This document shows, piece by piece, positions 21,464 through 34,200 of a stretch of 64,000 bases of DNA. Each line of letters opens with the position of its first letter. The stretch's first letter is position 1. The DNA lies in assembly GCA_029582155.1 (NCBI GenBank), contig CM055895.1, positions 10,702,544 through 10,766,543 on the forward strand, read 5' to 3'. The position numbers and the translations under genes are program-made. Below the pieces are notes generated by a model. It was not told the DNA's origin and made no database searches. It saw only the letters and a program-made list of their open reading frames with translations. Source of the stretch: Panopea generosa (lineage: Eukaryota > Mollusca > Bivalvia > Adapedonta > Hiatellidae).

Positions 21464-22713
21464 ATTACTTGTATTTATAACTTGCCTAAAAAAATTTAAA
21501 ATACTATACTATACACAAGATCCAAAATTATCGTATTTAACCTATGTATTGTGACTAAATTACCATATTTTTTGGTATTGAAACAGTAACAAAATTAAAA
21601 AATTTAGATCATTAGAAAAGTAGGGATCATTTTCCCTGTACACTTGTTGACAAAGTGAAAGTAGACCTCAAAAATAATGTTTTCAGACCCCAATTTCCAA
21701 GCATCAATTTTTTTTTAAATGCACAAATCAAACATGACAATGCTTACAAACTGTTCAAAGTACATCAATAAATGCCCTTCAAATCACAAAAATAGAAAAA
21801 GGAAAATGTCATTTAAAAATGCTATTATGTGACTACCTCGCAGAATCACTTTCTGTTCCCAACAGGTGTGTTATGTCATAACAAACTGATCTTACAAAAA
21901 TGGATCTAGTATGTGTAACCTTTGTCAGACAACAAATGAAAGTAAGAGCGACGAGGAAGATTTGAATACCACTTGTTTAGCAAAGTTGCAATAAATAGGG
22001 GATTTGATCATTTAAGAAATGTAACTATAATATAATCAGATACAGAGGATATGTAAAATGAAGTTGATGAAAAATTAAATTGTAATAAAAGTAACAATCC
22101 AAGCCATACCTTATATAAACATCAATTAAGTATTACAATTGATTAACAAAATATTTTAGAGTTAAGTCTCAACTGACACCTTTTCCCTTTCCAAGTGTCT
22201 ACTAATCAGACTTCTATATGTACCATTGTCGTATTTTCATTGATAACATACATATACCCTGAGCAGCATTCAGCACTGTGTATCAGCAATAATGTTTTAA
22301 TGCCTGGTTCCCTAAAATTATTGGGTACTGAATGCTAATATGAAAACTAGCCAGTGACCAGGAAACTATGTTAGCTAACGTTGGCAAATGTTTAACCAAA
22401 CTGAATGCAGCCCTGGTAAATACAATAAGATCATTGCTGAAAATATTGATGTCAACATTTGATTTCTATATAAATACCAACAGAAACAAAAAATTATTAT
22501 CTGACATCTATATCTATACAGCACCAGATTTTCAAAACTAGTCTTTCATCTTCACATACAATGTAAGTAACATTTTAGTAATTAATAGACAATTCAACCT
22601 CATTCAGCAGTGCCTAGTATCAAATCATCCTTTATATGGCCCTAAAGCAGTCCCACTCTGTAGTACTCAACAAGGAGCTCACTTGAGATGATTTTTGAAG
22701 GGACTAATGGATG
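21464..22713. other. Intergenic, nothing recognised
   Basis: About 1.2 kb of AT-rich sequence without a supported feature. Confidence 0.35.
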
Positions 22714-22784
22714 ATGAATGAATGAATGAATGAATGAATGAATGAATGAATGAATGAATGAATGAATGAATGAATGAATGAATG
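22714..22784. repeat. (TGAA)n microsatellite, about 18 copies
   Basis: Perfect tetranucleotide run. It forms the tail of the dispersed repeat that follows, whose other copy at 24296 has only a short tail. Confidence 0.97.
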
Positions 22785-23090
22785 GGGTTTAACAGTGTAC
22801 CAACACATAATAGGTTATTCAACACCAACAGGAAGGAAGATTCCAGGTTCACTCTACAAGCAAAAAAACAACAAATTGACATAAAGATGAAAACACTTCA
22901 ACAAATTAAAATGCAGAATGAACCTAGAACCTTGAAAAAATCGTATTACTCAAATTATCGCTTCTTGCGATATACATGAGCCACCTTGATCCCTATCTTG
23001 CCATCACTCATATGGCTGCCTGGAACCACACAGGGGATGGTAATTTAACCACAATAATGAACATGACAAATAAGATCTGTCGAAGGAACA
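22785..23090 (-). mobile_element. Dispersed retroposon-like repeat R2 with (ATTC)n tail, copy 1
   Basis: Shares with 24296..24720, in order: CAACACCAACAGGAAGGAAG, ATCGCTTCTTGCGATATACA, ATCTTGCCATCACTCATATG and TAATTTAACCACAATAATGA. Read on the minus strand it ends in an ATTC run, as many SINE or LINE 3' ends do. No coding sequence is recognisable. Confidence 0.7.
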
Positions 23091-23639
23091 GCATGCTCCA
23101 CTATTTCGATGCTGTTCTTAAACAACCGCTTTTTCAGGAAATAAGTACCAAATGCAAAACAATTAAAACTCAGGGGTGGTAAAATTAACCTACAATAATT
23201 GCCTTACAATAAATTAGCAAAATAATTAACCAACAACAGTTTTGTTTTTTTGAAAACTACAAAGTGAACATACAAATATTGCCTTAATATTTCAATTATT
23301 TGGTTACATTTGTCTTTCAAACTTTCAAGCATATCAAGAAATACTTATTAAACATTACCTGAAATAATTCCAGCAAGAATTTATAATTTAGTGTAAGCTA
23401 ATGTATGATCTTCTGTTTCAAGATTAGTTTATCATATTTTTTACATATACGATACAATTATGCACTATGCAACTATGCAAAATCATATGGTAATATACCA
23501 GTTCTTGTTAATAAATCTATAGTCTTGAACCAACACATACAGTTTATCAATGCTGGATATCCTTCTATATTCTAAGTTGTTCAGTTTTATACAATGATTG
23601 GTTGATGAAATAAGTACCAACTTAAAACCTTTAACCTGC

Positions 23640-24000
23640 TAAAAACCTCTAACCAAAGTCTGCAAGGGTCATTACTCTGTAAAAATGCAACGCCGAGTGA
23701 TGGTTCTTATCTCTATGCATTCTTTTGATGATAATGAACACACATTAGAGGTTTCATTCATATCCAACGATAGGTTGATGTAATATGTACCTGCTTAACC
23801 ATATAAAAAACTTTAACCTGAAAAATTAAGTCCAAAAACGACCGTAACTGTGCCAAAATGCAACCCAGAGTTATGATTCTTGTCTCTGTATATTCCATTG
23901 ATGATGCTGAACACACATGTGAAGTTCCATTCATATCAAATGAGTGGTTGCATAGATATCTTACTTGATAAAACTTCAACCTGAAAAACGCCGACGTCAA
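23640..24000 (+). repeat. Dispersed repeat R1, second location (about two units)
   Basis: Two successive units carry GCAACCCAGAGTTATGATTC, GATGATGCTGAACACACATG and GAGTGGTTGCATAGATATCT or diverged equivalents. Same family as 19853 and 55380. The short open frames here belong to the repeat. Confidence 0.75.
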
Positions 24001-24110
24001 TGTAATTGAGCTTAAAATGATGAAATGAACACGACACCCATTTGGAGGATTCCTACCCCTTTGTACAGATCAACAATGATTTTATTCTTAGCTGGACGAT
24101 TTTTTAAGGA
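24000..24110 (-). repeat. Fragment of repeat R2 head
   Basis: GGAGGATTCCTACCCCTTTG followed by GATTTTATTCTTAGCTGGA matches the head of R2 near 24630-24700. Confidence 0.55.
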
Positions 24111-24295
24111 ATTAAAAACCTTAGAATGACACACACTCTAGATGAGAGATCATTCAATGTCAAATTATCAGAAATACTTAATATTTTGATTGATTTATAG
24201 AACATTAATATAATTTTTGTTTTCAAATATTGGCTTAATCTATGTTGAAGACTTTCATGACAGACCAAAAACAAAATATTCACTATATCATGAAG

Positions 24296-24720
24296 AGAAT
24301 GAATGAATGAATATGGTTTTACGACGTACCAACACATTATAGGTTATTCGACGCCAACAGGAAGGAAGATTCTAGGTTCAATCTACATGTACAAAAACAC
24401 AAAAAAAAAAATACACCAACAAATGAATATGCAGAACATCATATAAATCTGGTCCATCTATAGTGTTCATATGTTTCTGTGTTACAATTGTCGCTTCTTA
24501 CGACATGTATGAGCCACAGTGGTCCTATTCTTGCCATCACTCATATGGCTCCCTGAAACCACACAGGGGCTGATAATTTAACCACAATAGTGAACATGAC
24601 AAAAAAAGATAAAATGAACATGATACCCATTCGGAAGATTCCTACCCCTCTACAGAGATCGGCAGCGATTCTATTCTTAGCCGGAACCACGCGGGCTTTC
24701 ATGAAGTGAAAACCTATAAG
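24296..24720 (-). mobile_element. Dispersed retroposon-like repeat R2, copy 2
   Basis: The longer copy. It starts on the minus strand near 24720 (GCCCGCGTGGTTCCGGCTAA) and ends with an ATTC tail at 24296. It shares four ordered blocks with 22785..23090. Confidence 0.7.
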
Positions 24721-25084
24721 TATTAGAACATATTAATAATACACACGCACCAGATGAATATATTATAAAGAGTGGCAAACACTTAACTTTTAAATTAAAT
24801 GAAAATAAAATGCCCACTCATTTCTACTCTGTCCAAGTCTGCTTAAAAACTCTTACCATTTAATCTATATGATGAAACATTGAGATCGACAACAGTGGCC
24901 AAATATAAACAGAATTCAATTTTTATTGTAAATGTCAATAATATTTAACTCTTTAATACAATACTGCTGTTAATGACAAGAAAAATTAAACCATTCAACA
25001 ATACATGAAAAGAAAACATTTCCTGATCAGTAGGGATGAAACAATGACATCAATATTATATGCAAAGAAACCTCACACTACTTA

Positions 25085-25810
25085 TACAATAAGAAGAAGT
25101 CCAAGAGGGCCTAAGGATACTCCACTGGCTCATAGTGACCATAGCACTTTTTAAATTTCACAATATTAACCATCTTTGAGCGTCATCTAAACAACTTATG
25201 GACAAATACCCCCACCACACCCACACTGAACAAAAAGTTGATTGCTATGAAAAGGAAATACTTTAAAATTCCCATAATATTCATCTGTAAAATAAATATA
25301 GTCCCCATAAAGAACCCTTATACATCCCAGCCCCTTGATTTGTCAAAACTTCAAACACCCACTCTTTAGGATTTGTCATGAGCAGAAATGCTTTAGATTT
25401 TAAATAGAAGTTTCTTTGTACATATGGATGCAATAATGAAAAATTTCAGTTTTCCCTATAATATTCCTATGTAAAATTACATTTATAATGACATGTGTTC
25501 CCCAATAGAACTATAGTTGGTAACCATTACTACATAAATATTTTAAAAATTTGATGGGTGGTTCATGAGAAGATTTTATAAGTTTTAGACTATTTTTAGT
25601 AATGGGGACCATCTTGAATTTCAGATCGAAAAATAAAATTCTTCTGTATAGTCTCTTATGCAGTAGAAACATCCATGTGAAGTTTGAATTTAATTGGCCT
25701 AGTGGTTTCAGAGAAAGTGCTGTTACTGGACGACAGACGACAAAGAAGGACAACGCACCATCGTATAAGCCCTTCTGGCATTCGGCCAGTAAAGCTAATG
25801 ACAAAAAACA
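25085..25810 (+). repeat. Dispersed repeat R3
   Basis: Begins near AAGTCCAAGAGGGCCTAAGG and contains GAAACATCCATGTGAAGTTT, AATTGGCCTAGTGGTTTCAG, a run of GAC triplets and a terminal GCCCTTCTGGCATTCGGCCA. A diverged partial copy lies at 31845-32095. Open frames on both strands (112-127 codons) belong to the repeat, not to genes. Confidence 0.6.
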
Positions 25811-26042
25811 AAAATTTAACTCCATGATAAATGAGACGTTCATTGACGTGTACACAAAAAAAGCAAAGGCAAAGAGACATGTAGACATACACATTTTTCT
25901 TAAACTAGATATAAAATTAACAAAACAAACAATATGTTAAAAAATAATAATGAGGATTAATGCCATTTTCAACACATTATTCAATTATTCATGTTAATTA
26001 TGCATGAATACAGCAAAAGATTTATTTACCAAGGAATAATAA

Positions 26043-26185
26043 GGATAATTCCGAGTAAAACCGCCATCCTTCTGCAACAAACTAGGTAATTGTTTCACTC
26101 AGCTGAGCTTGAATCCAAAACCTCAATAGTAAATCAAACATCATCTTAAGACAGGTGCAACAACTCGGCCACAAAGGACACAATT
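26043..26185 (-). mobile_element. Degraded family A SINE
   Basis: Minus-strand order GTGTCCTTTGTGGCCGAGTT, GGATTCAAGC (decayed B box), then TTGCAGAAGGATGGCGGTTT and TACTCGG. This corresponds to the 5' half of family A with heavy substitution. Confidence 0.6.
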
Positions 26186-26984
26186 AACAAATTTCATGTT
26201 ACAATCGAAAGTTAAAGTGATTTAAATATCAGCTTGAATCATCCAGTGTCTACATTTGGGGATGAAAAATTTGTACGAAAAATAATTAACAAAACGGAAA
26301 TCTTCATCCAATAAAACCCAGAGAGCAAATCTGTTTGACAAAATGAACAAGTGGAGAATAAATCTTGAAATATTAATGATGTCACAAAAATACCAGTATC
26401 ACTGTGGAAAACATAAAAAATTTTCAACAAGTTTACAAAATGCAGTTAAAGTCACTGCAATCCAAGTCGAAGTATTGGAGAGGCAAAATTACTTTTTCTC
26501 CACTTCCTGAAACAATATTCAATCAAAGTTACAATCGCTTTTCTATATTCAATAATTGTTTCAGCAATGAATAAAAACAAATTTTATGAAATAATATTTA
26601 AGTAACAGAACAGTTCACAAATGAAAGCCACACTAGCACAAACACACAAAACATTTGTTTGATCTCGATATTTAAGAAGATTCATCCTACAAATATATAA
26701 ATGTATCTACATGTATAATATTATTTGTGTATTCTTTATCTCTATTCATTAATACCTTTGTAGCTCAACTTTCGAAGAAAGGAAGCTACAGTACTCATCC
26801 CGGAATGGCATCAGTTTGTTGTTTTCCAGGCAAGTTCATATCTCTGACAGTAGCCACTACCAATAAATCAATGAAACTTCACAAATATTCACTACCATAA
26901 AGGGGACTGAAGGGATAACATGAAATTACTTCCATTTTCATTTTAGGCAGAATTATGGTCCTTTTCATACTTAAAAATGTTATT

Positions 26985-27009
26985 GGGGGGGGGGGGGGGG
27001 GGGGGGGGG
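26985..27009. repeat. Homopolymer run of about 25 G
   Basis: Uninterrupted G tract, potentially G-quadruplex forming. Its length is the least reliable base call in the window. Confidence 0.9.
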
Positions 27010-27236
27010 TGCTAACTCTTTGTTACTACTAGTCATATCATTATAATTATAATATAACATAATGTCTGTCTCAACTACCGTTTAGTGCACTGAAGGGAAC
27101 AAACCCCAGATAACTTGGTGTTGACTTTGGAAACATTACAGCCCCTTTAATACTTTGTATACTTCAAGTTTTACAACAAGCTCGATTTCAATTTGATTAA
27201 AGTTTTAGAAAGCTCTTATCTAAAAAAAATACTACT

Positions 27237-27540
27237 GGTATTTTATTGATTGATTTAATATTTAGGTCATTTTCATGCCATCAAGAGCTAACAGATGATC
27301 AGTTAACCTAACCGCTATTTTCTGGAATCTTAAAAGGTTAAACAGTACTCGCACACATCCCATTTCCCCAAGTAACTGGTTACTTTCCCGCTTGAATCAG
27401 CGGTGAGGAACAAATGATGAGACACAATGCTGTATATCAATCATCACGGAGACTGTTGCTGGGTGGGGATTCAAACTCATGACCCCTGGATTGATAGTCA
27501 GATGTGTAACCAACTGTCAAGAGCTAATCAGGCTTGGCTG
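27237..27540 (-). mobile_element. tRNA-derived SINE, family B, copy 3 (near full length)
   Basis: Minus orientation with an AATCAATC-type tail at 27240-27250. The body carries AACCTAACCGCTATTTTCTG and CATCACGGAGACTGTTGCTG. The tRNA-like head (27475-27540) has a B box matching the TCAAACTCATGACC complement. It defines a family length near 300 bp. Confidence 0.88.
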
Positions 27541-28231
27541 GTATTTTATTCAAAATTAATTCAATTAGTTTAATTTTAAGATAAAAACCCAAAGGGACAA
27601 GTGTTGGAGTGTGTATTTGTATTTTGTTAAAGTAATGGAAAGCACAGGTAAGTTTAAACATTTTAACCAAAACGTATTGAACCATCTTGTACAAGTTCAT
27701 ATGAACTAAACCATCTTATTAGTGTAATATGGTGCCAAGTGTATTTTAAATAAAATTTGGTACTTTTTTGTTCTTATGGTGCAATAATACATTTTCATAA
27801 AAAAAATCATCAAAAAAATAAAAATAATGGAGCACTATATTGTAAATATATTAATTGTTTACTTCAACAAACAGTAGCCTCTGTTTACACCAGGTCTTAA
27901 AAAAAACAAAATAAAATACAACCTGATTTTATGACATACCAACACAAACAAGACTTTAATGAAACAACTTGACTGAGCATAATATCTAACCCCAACTGCC
28001 AGTAACAATCAACAATCTTTCTGTCTTAAAAACGGACAAATTATCATTAGCCATAGCAGATCAAGTAGTACCATGTGGTAAAAAGCCTTATCTCCAATTT
28101 CATTTATCCAAGTTTTTAGTGAAAATCCAACTTGTATTAAGATGCCACTGTCTTTATAAGCCAATATAAAATTGCTCTTTCTAATGAGTGGCTGCTTTTG
28201 ACAGAATCAACTGTATTTTAATATACAATCT
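27541..28231. other. 3' flank / UTR of the PRPSAP gene
   Basis: AT-rich sequence below the stop codon at 28232. Part must be the 3' UTR. I could not pick a convincing minus-strand poly(A) signal. Confidence 0.35.
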
Positions 28232-31200
28232 TCAGTCGTCCATGCCAATGTATCTAAATAAGTATGACATTGACTCGTTATTGTGTATTCTGCGTATAGC
28301 TTCCACCAACATCCCACTGATGTCCACTGTCTTTATCTTATGGCACTGCATCTTCTGGACCTCGTGTGGGACTGTATTTGTCACAACAACCTGTACCAAC
28401 ACACACGTAAAACATGTTTAATGTTGCACAGACTCAAGAACAATGTTTAACCCTTTACTCCATAGATATGCGTTTTCCCGCGCCAATCACAGAAGACCTT
28501 TGAAAACAGTGCAGGAAGAGTTCAGATTGCTCGTAATGAGCAATCTGAACACTTCCTGCGCTGTTTTCCACTCTGTCAGTTAATATAAACATAATTCATC
28601 CATTGCTAATACTTGGTGAATTAATGCTTTCAATATAAGGTGTCCAAAGGCGTCTATATGAAGTAAAGGGTTAAAATCATAAACCGACATGCTAATATTA
28701 GGAGCTTCTTCCAACAAAAACTGAAGAAGCAAAAAAAATTATTTTCATTTTTCTAAAATGACATTCTACATGTGGGTCAATTATTTCTACTCTTAATAAA
28801 AATCTTTCATGGGATTGAAGTTTTTGTAGGAAATTTTGTCCCTGGGGTAAACTTTTTAGGCAAGAACAAATCTCTGTGCTTGAAAACAAAAACGATTCTT
28901 TTTCTTGAATATTAAACACATTAAATAATTATTTAAATTTAATTCATGATCATTTTGTTACCATGGCCATTTTTAAAATGTCAAATTATACATTTTACGT
29001 CTTTTATATATTATATTACAGCACAAGGAGAGCCAGGAGGGGGTGCAAGATGATGTTTTTGTACTCGTTTAAAATTTTGAAATCCAGGCTAGTATGAAAA
29101 CCAGTTTCTTACCCTGATCCTAACTCCTTAACCACAAATATTTGTTAGTATAAACCACAAATATTTTCTTGTATGTACCAAATAATCTTATTTATTGTGT
29201 TCCAGAGAATAAATATATAACATGGTCCCTGGAGCCAAAGAGCCAGACCATGACATAGACGTGTTATAAATATCACGTCTATGAAAATCCCACACATGGA
29301 GCGAGACATCATCTGTAGAAATTTATGAAAACATATTTTTTCTGTTTCTTTCAATATAATGTGTAACTTACTGTGAATTGATAAATTATCTTTTTTCTGT
29401 TCTATTATGTTATTCTATCGTATATGTTGTTTATTGTATATTGATAATTTGGACAAAAATACCTTTGTTTCTGAAACAAAGACATTCTACATTGGCTATC
29501 TTTATACGTCTTTTCATCAATGTGATCAACATGTGGTTCATTTTGAGAAGTCTATATAAAAAAAACCATTGGCAATACTATATCGGGTTAAAGTGTAAAC
29601 AATTGGTACATGCTAAAACATGGCAATTGATGCGTGATAAATAAGATAGCGCAAATGAAACTACGCTGTGTTTAACCAGAAGCAGTTATTATCTTGTCAA
29701 TCTGCATTATTCAGGTGTAATTGATGCAAAAAATGTGGCCAAAGTTGTAAAGAAAAAAACGCAAATGAGCTCACAAAATTGTCGCGAAAAATTCTTTAAC
29801 ATACAAGACAACCCACCTCATCTATACAGGAATCCTCTATAAGTCTGGGAGCATCTGATGACAGGAGCCCATGTGTGGCCATGGCATAGATCTTATATGC
29901 CCCCCTCTCCTTCAGCACTTTTGCAATATTCACAAATGATTGGACATCGTCTATCATGTCATCCTGTAATGACAAGAATATGAAAACATGCCCTTTTGTT
30001 TTATACCTCAATTAAAATTTGTTAAATATGTCTGAATATGTTTGACTATTTAGAGTCATTTTTATGCCATTGAGGGTTTACAGATGATCAATTAACCAAA
30101 CTACTCTTTCCTAGAATCCTGGAAGGTTTACCAATACTTGAGCACATCTCTGTAATTTATTGATAATTTTTCAACTCGGTGGTGAAAGACGATTAACAAT
30201 GAGATGCAATGTTGTTTAGCGATCATCACAAAGACTGTTGCCAGGCCGGGATTCAAACTCACAACCCCTGGATTGATAGTCAACCACACTACCGACAGAG
30301 CTAACTGGATCCTGCTACTTTAGAAATAAGTAAACACTTGATACAGTTGAAAAAACTAATCTAAAGAATAGACATCGAGCCTTCTATCATATATATTTTA
30401 TATTAGCATACTAGTGTAAAAGCATAATGTGATATTATAACAGCAATGTTGTTCATACAGTATTAAAGCAAATTTGTTATTCAGTTCTGATACCAACTAG
30501 TTTCAAAGAATAATCAGAATACAATAACTGGCATATATTGTTCTTAAACAACTCTTAAATAGTATAAAATATTACTCATAGAAGACAAGAGTACAGTCAA
30601 ACCTGTGTAAGCGGTCACCTCTATTAAGAAGTCACCAGTGTTTTAAAGCAAATTAACCTGTATTAAGCCAAAACCTGTCTTGAAAGCTACTTTTGCTCCT
30701 TCTTTTAACTGGCAGCTTAAGACAGGTTAGATTGTACCAGTACTTGTTGGTTTATGGGCAAGTATTTGACCCCTTCTTTATAGTTGAATGCAGTGTCAAA
30801 TAAACAATATGACCAAAACATGTACGTACCACGATGATAGCTATTCTCCCTCCCACATCACCGACAACATTCAATGGTGGTTTTTCTTTTGGATGCATTG
30901 CTGTAAACAACAAATTACAAGAAAATATCAGTAAGCATAAAAATTATATTCTGATTTTTTTACCTATATACTTTTTCAGTTTAACAAACAGATTTATTTA
31001 ATTTTGTTCTAACAAATAATGTTGTCTAAAAACATTAACATAACATTGTATTTTCTTGTCAAAGCGAAACGTATATTCTACATCAAACTCAAACTCCACT
31101 TGTATGAAGTATCTATAGTTTATTCTATACACAATTTGGATGGGGTCACAACAATGGAGTCAAATTTGACACCATTGTTTCAGCTTAATAAAGCACTATA

Positions 31201-34200
31201 AATTGATGCTACACGCAGAGCTCTGTACCATTTAGTTTCAGTGATCGGTATAAAAATGAATTTTATCTTATTTTATATACAATTCAATGTAAAACTAAGA
31301 TTTTTCCTGGGTATAGGAGCTAAATAAATGCTACAGGTAACATCCTAGAAGAAGATGATTTTTAAAGGTTTTCTTATCTATCTCCATATAATTTAAATGA
31401 TCCACTTTGACAATGGGATACAATGCACTATACAAATGTAGGTTATACATGGTGAATAAAAACTCAGATCCATATTATACATGAATCTGGACTGAACCAG
31501 ATGAACCTGCATCCTTCCATGATTAAATGGCAAACTTCCCCCGCTTGTGATATTTGGACTGAGTTGGTCTCACATCCACAACTTCATATCTAGAGAAAGA
31601 ACCTTAGACCCATTTAACCCTTTACTCCATAGATACACGTTTTCCCGCACCAATCACAGAAGGTCTTTGAAAACAGTGCAGGAAGAGTTCAGATTGCTCG
31701 TAAAGAGCAATCTGAACACTTCCTGCACTGTTTTTCACTCTGTCAGTTAATATAAACATAATTCACCCATTGCTGATATGTGGTGAATTAATGCTTTCAA
31801 TATTAGGTGTCCAAAGGAGTTTATATGAAGTAAAGGGTTAACATAGAAGTCTAAATGGTTCTAATGGGGAGTTGTTAAGGCTTGATATTAAATTTTGATA
31901 TTTTTTTCTAAAGATGGTCATCCTAAATTTCAGACCCAAAATCATTCCAATGTATCTGCTATATATCAGAAACACCCATGTGAAACTTATGGAGTATAAT
32001 TTGTTAGACCCTTTCAGATTCAGTAGTACTGATGGATGATGACAACAGATGAAGACAAACTATGACATATATGCCTGTCTGGTCTTTTACCTCTCAGGCA
32101 ATTTATTTCAAAAATATGTTTTCTACTACTGTTTGGGACATTTGTTTCAGTCCAAGTGTTTTTTTTTTACTTTTTAATGTGATTTAATGCCATTTTCAAT
32201 ACATTTCAGTTTATATTGCATATCCAGTTTTACTGGTTGAGGATGAGTCACACTGAAACAATCAGAGTGGAACCGACGTCATTCCACAAGTAACTGGCAA
32301 ATTTTCTCACATAAAGATTTTGGAGCAAGTGGGACTCGAACTTATGACCTTAGCGGTGAGAGGTAAGTGATCTTGAGACGGCGTCATAGACCACTCGGTC
32401 ACAGAGGACCAGTTTTTTTACTTTTGAACACAGTATATATGGAAATAAATGCAAATTATATAGCAGATATTAGCTAGACAGTATATAGAGGTCAATAAGA
32501 TATTTCATGTTTCAAAATCTGTTGAACATTTTTTGAAATATCACAAAAAATTATTTGGGTGAATGTAACTTTTTAATACAATCTTTTTCAGAGCTTTATT
32601 TCAAAACTTCAATTTAATATTTTTCAAATGCCTATATTAAAATTTTCTGAAAGTTTATTACAATATTATTTATATATCAGAAGATATTGAAAAATATCTA
32701 GATGTTTGCTCTTTTGGCAGAATAATTCGCCATTCCTCATTAAAAGTCAGTTAGTGTGGTAAAATTTGTTTTACTTGGCACATTTTCAAAGGTGACACAT
32801 TTGTATTTACTAAGTTATATAAGTACAAGGCTGTCAGATATATACAATTGATATTTTATTCATGAAAGCAAAGTGATCTTTGGCTGAAACATGTGCCACA
32901 AACTATAGTAAATAAAGTCCTTGATATAAATATTCCCTTGATATAAGTAAATGTTTAGTAAAAACTGAAAGAAAACAGCATTCAATGTGTTAATGATAGT
33001 AAATAGCAACTAATGATATTCAAATTTATACAATACGGGGCAGCGTATGTCATTAAAAGTATTAGTAGATGAATATCCTCAAAGGCAATGTGGATGTGTG
33101 GCCTTGCTTTTGTCATTTTATATGAAACAGACATAAAATGTTTTTTCAAGTGATTGGAAATTAATTATTTTGGATCTGTGCTAAAGGGCTCTTGCTATTT
33201 CTTGAAATCAATTTCATGTGCACTTTATTCAGAAAAAAAGTTCTAATATTTCATTTTAAAACTACCATTTACCACTGCTTTTTCAAATTAATTCTTTTAC
33301 ATAATGAAACATTTTGATGTTCAAAGCAAATTCTTTGCACTGCACAAAAGCTTCCATGTGGCTCTAGCAATCCCACCACAGCTAGTTTATACTAATATAT
33401 TTCAGCTTGATTGCAAAGAATGCTTAAAGCTTATTTGTTTCACTCTCAAGTCCGCTTCTTGGGTTAAAACTAGTACTGAGTATTGTTTTATGAGAGACAT
33501 CGAATCAAGCTGGTAATCGAACCTGGTACCTCTGATGTGAGAGGCCAACCCTCCTTCCACTCAACTACCACCCGGCTTTGTTACATGTCACTACTATTTA
33601 CACAATAAATGTAACAATTACTAAATGTATTAGTTATTTATTTTACTTCAGTTGAGAAACAAGTTATTACAACTTATACAAATCACAATCTAAGTCTTTC
33701 TGGGTAGAACCAGTACTTACCATATACGGAATAAATGTCTTGCTTAATGACACTAGACATAACCAAGGGGTCCAGTGGTAGAGCATCAATTCACGATTAG
33801 AGGGTCATAGGTTTGATCCTCTGCCACTGCTATGTCTGGTGTAATTGAGCAAGACAATTTTTCCGGATATGCTTAGTACTGGTTCTACCCAGGAAGATCG
33901 AGCGTGATTTGTCTAAATTGTATGAAATTGTTTCACAATCGCAGTAAAATAAATAAGTTTAAACTAATATGAGAGTTAAAATCCATACTTGAATTAACTA
34001 CAGATTTCAGATTAAAACTTATGGCAATGGAGACTTGTTTATTTGCAAATGGCAACAATTCAAGATAAGCCACTCTTGGTGGTATAGCTGAAGATTTTTA
34101 AGGGAAGAAACTGAAAAATCCAAGTTTATCAAATCTGTGTACATGTATTTGATCCACTAAAAACCATTTATACATTGATGAAAAGTGACTGCACTGTCTT

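Noticed and set aside
25511-25940. 127- and 112-codon frames
   Set aside because: Inside the R3 dispersed repeat, overlapping on opposite strands, without domains.
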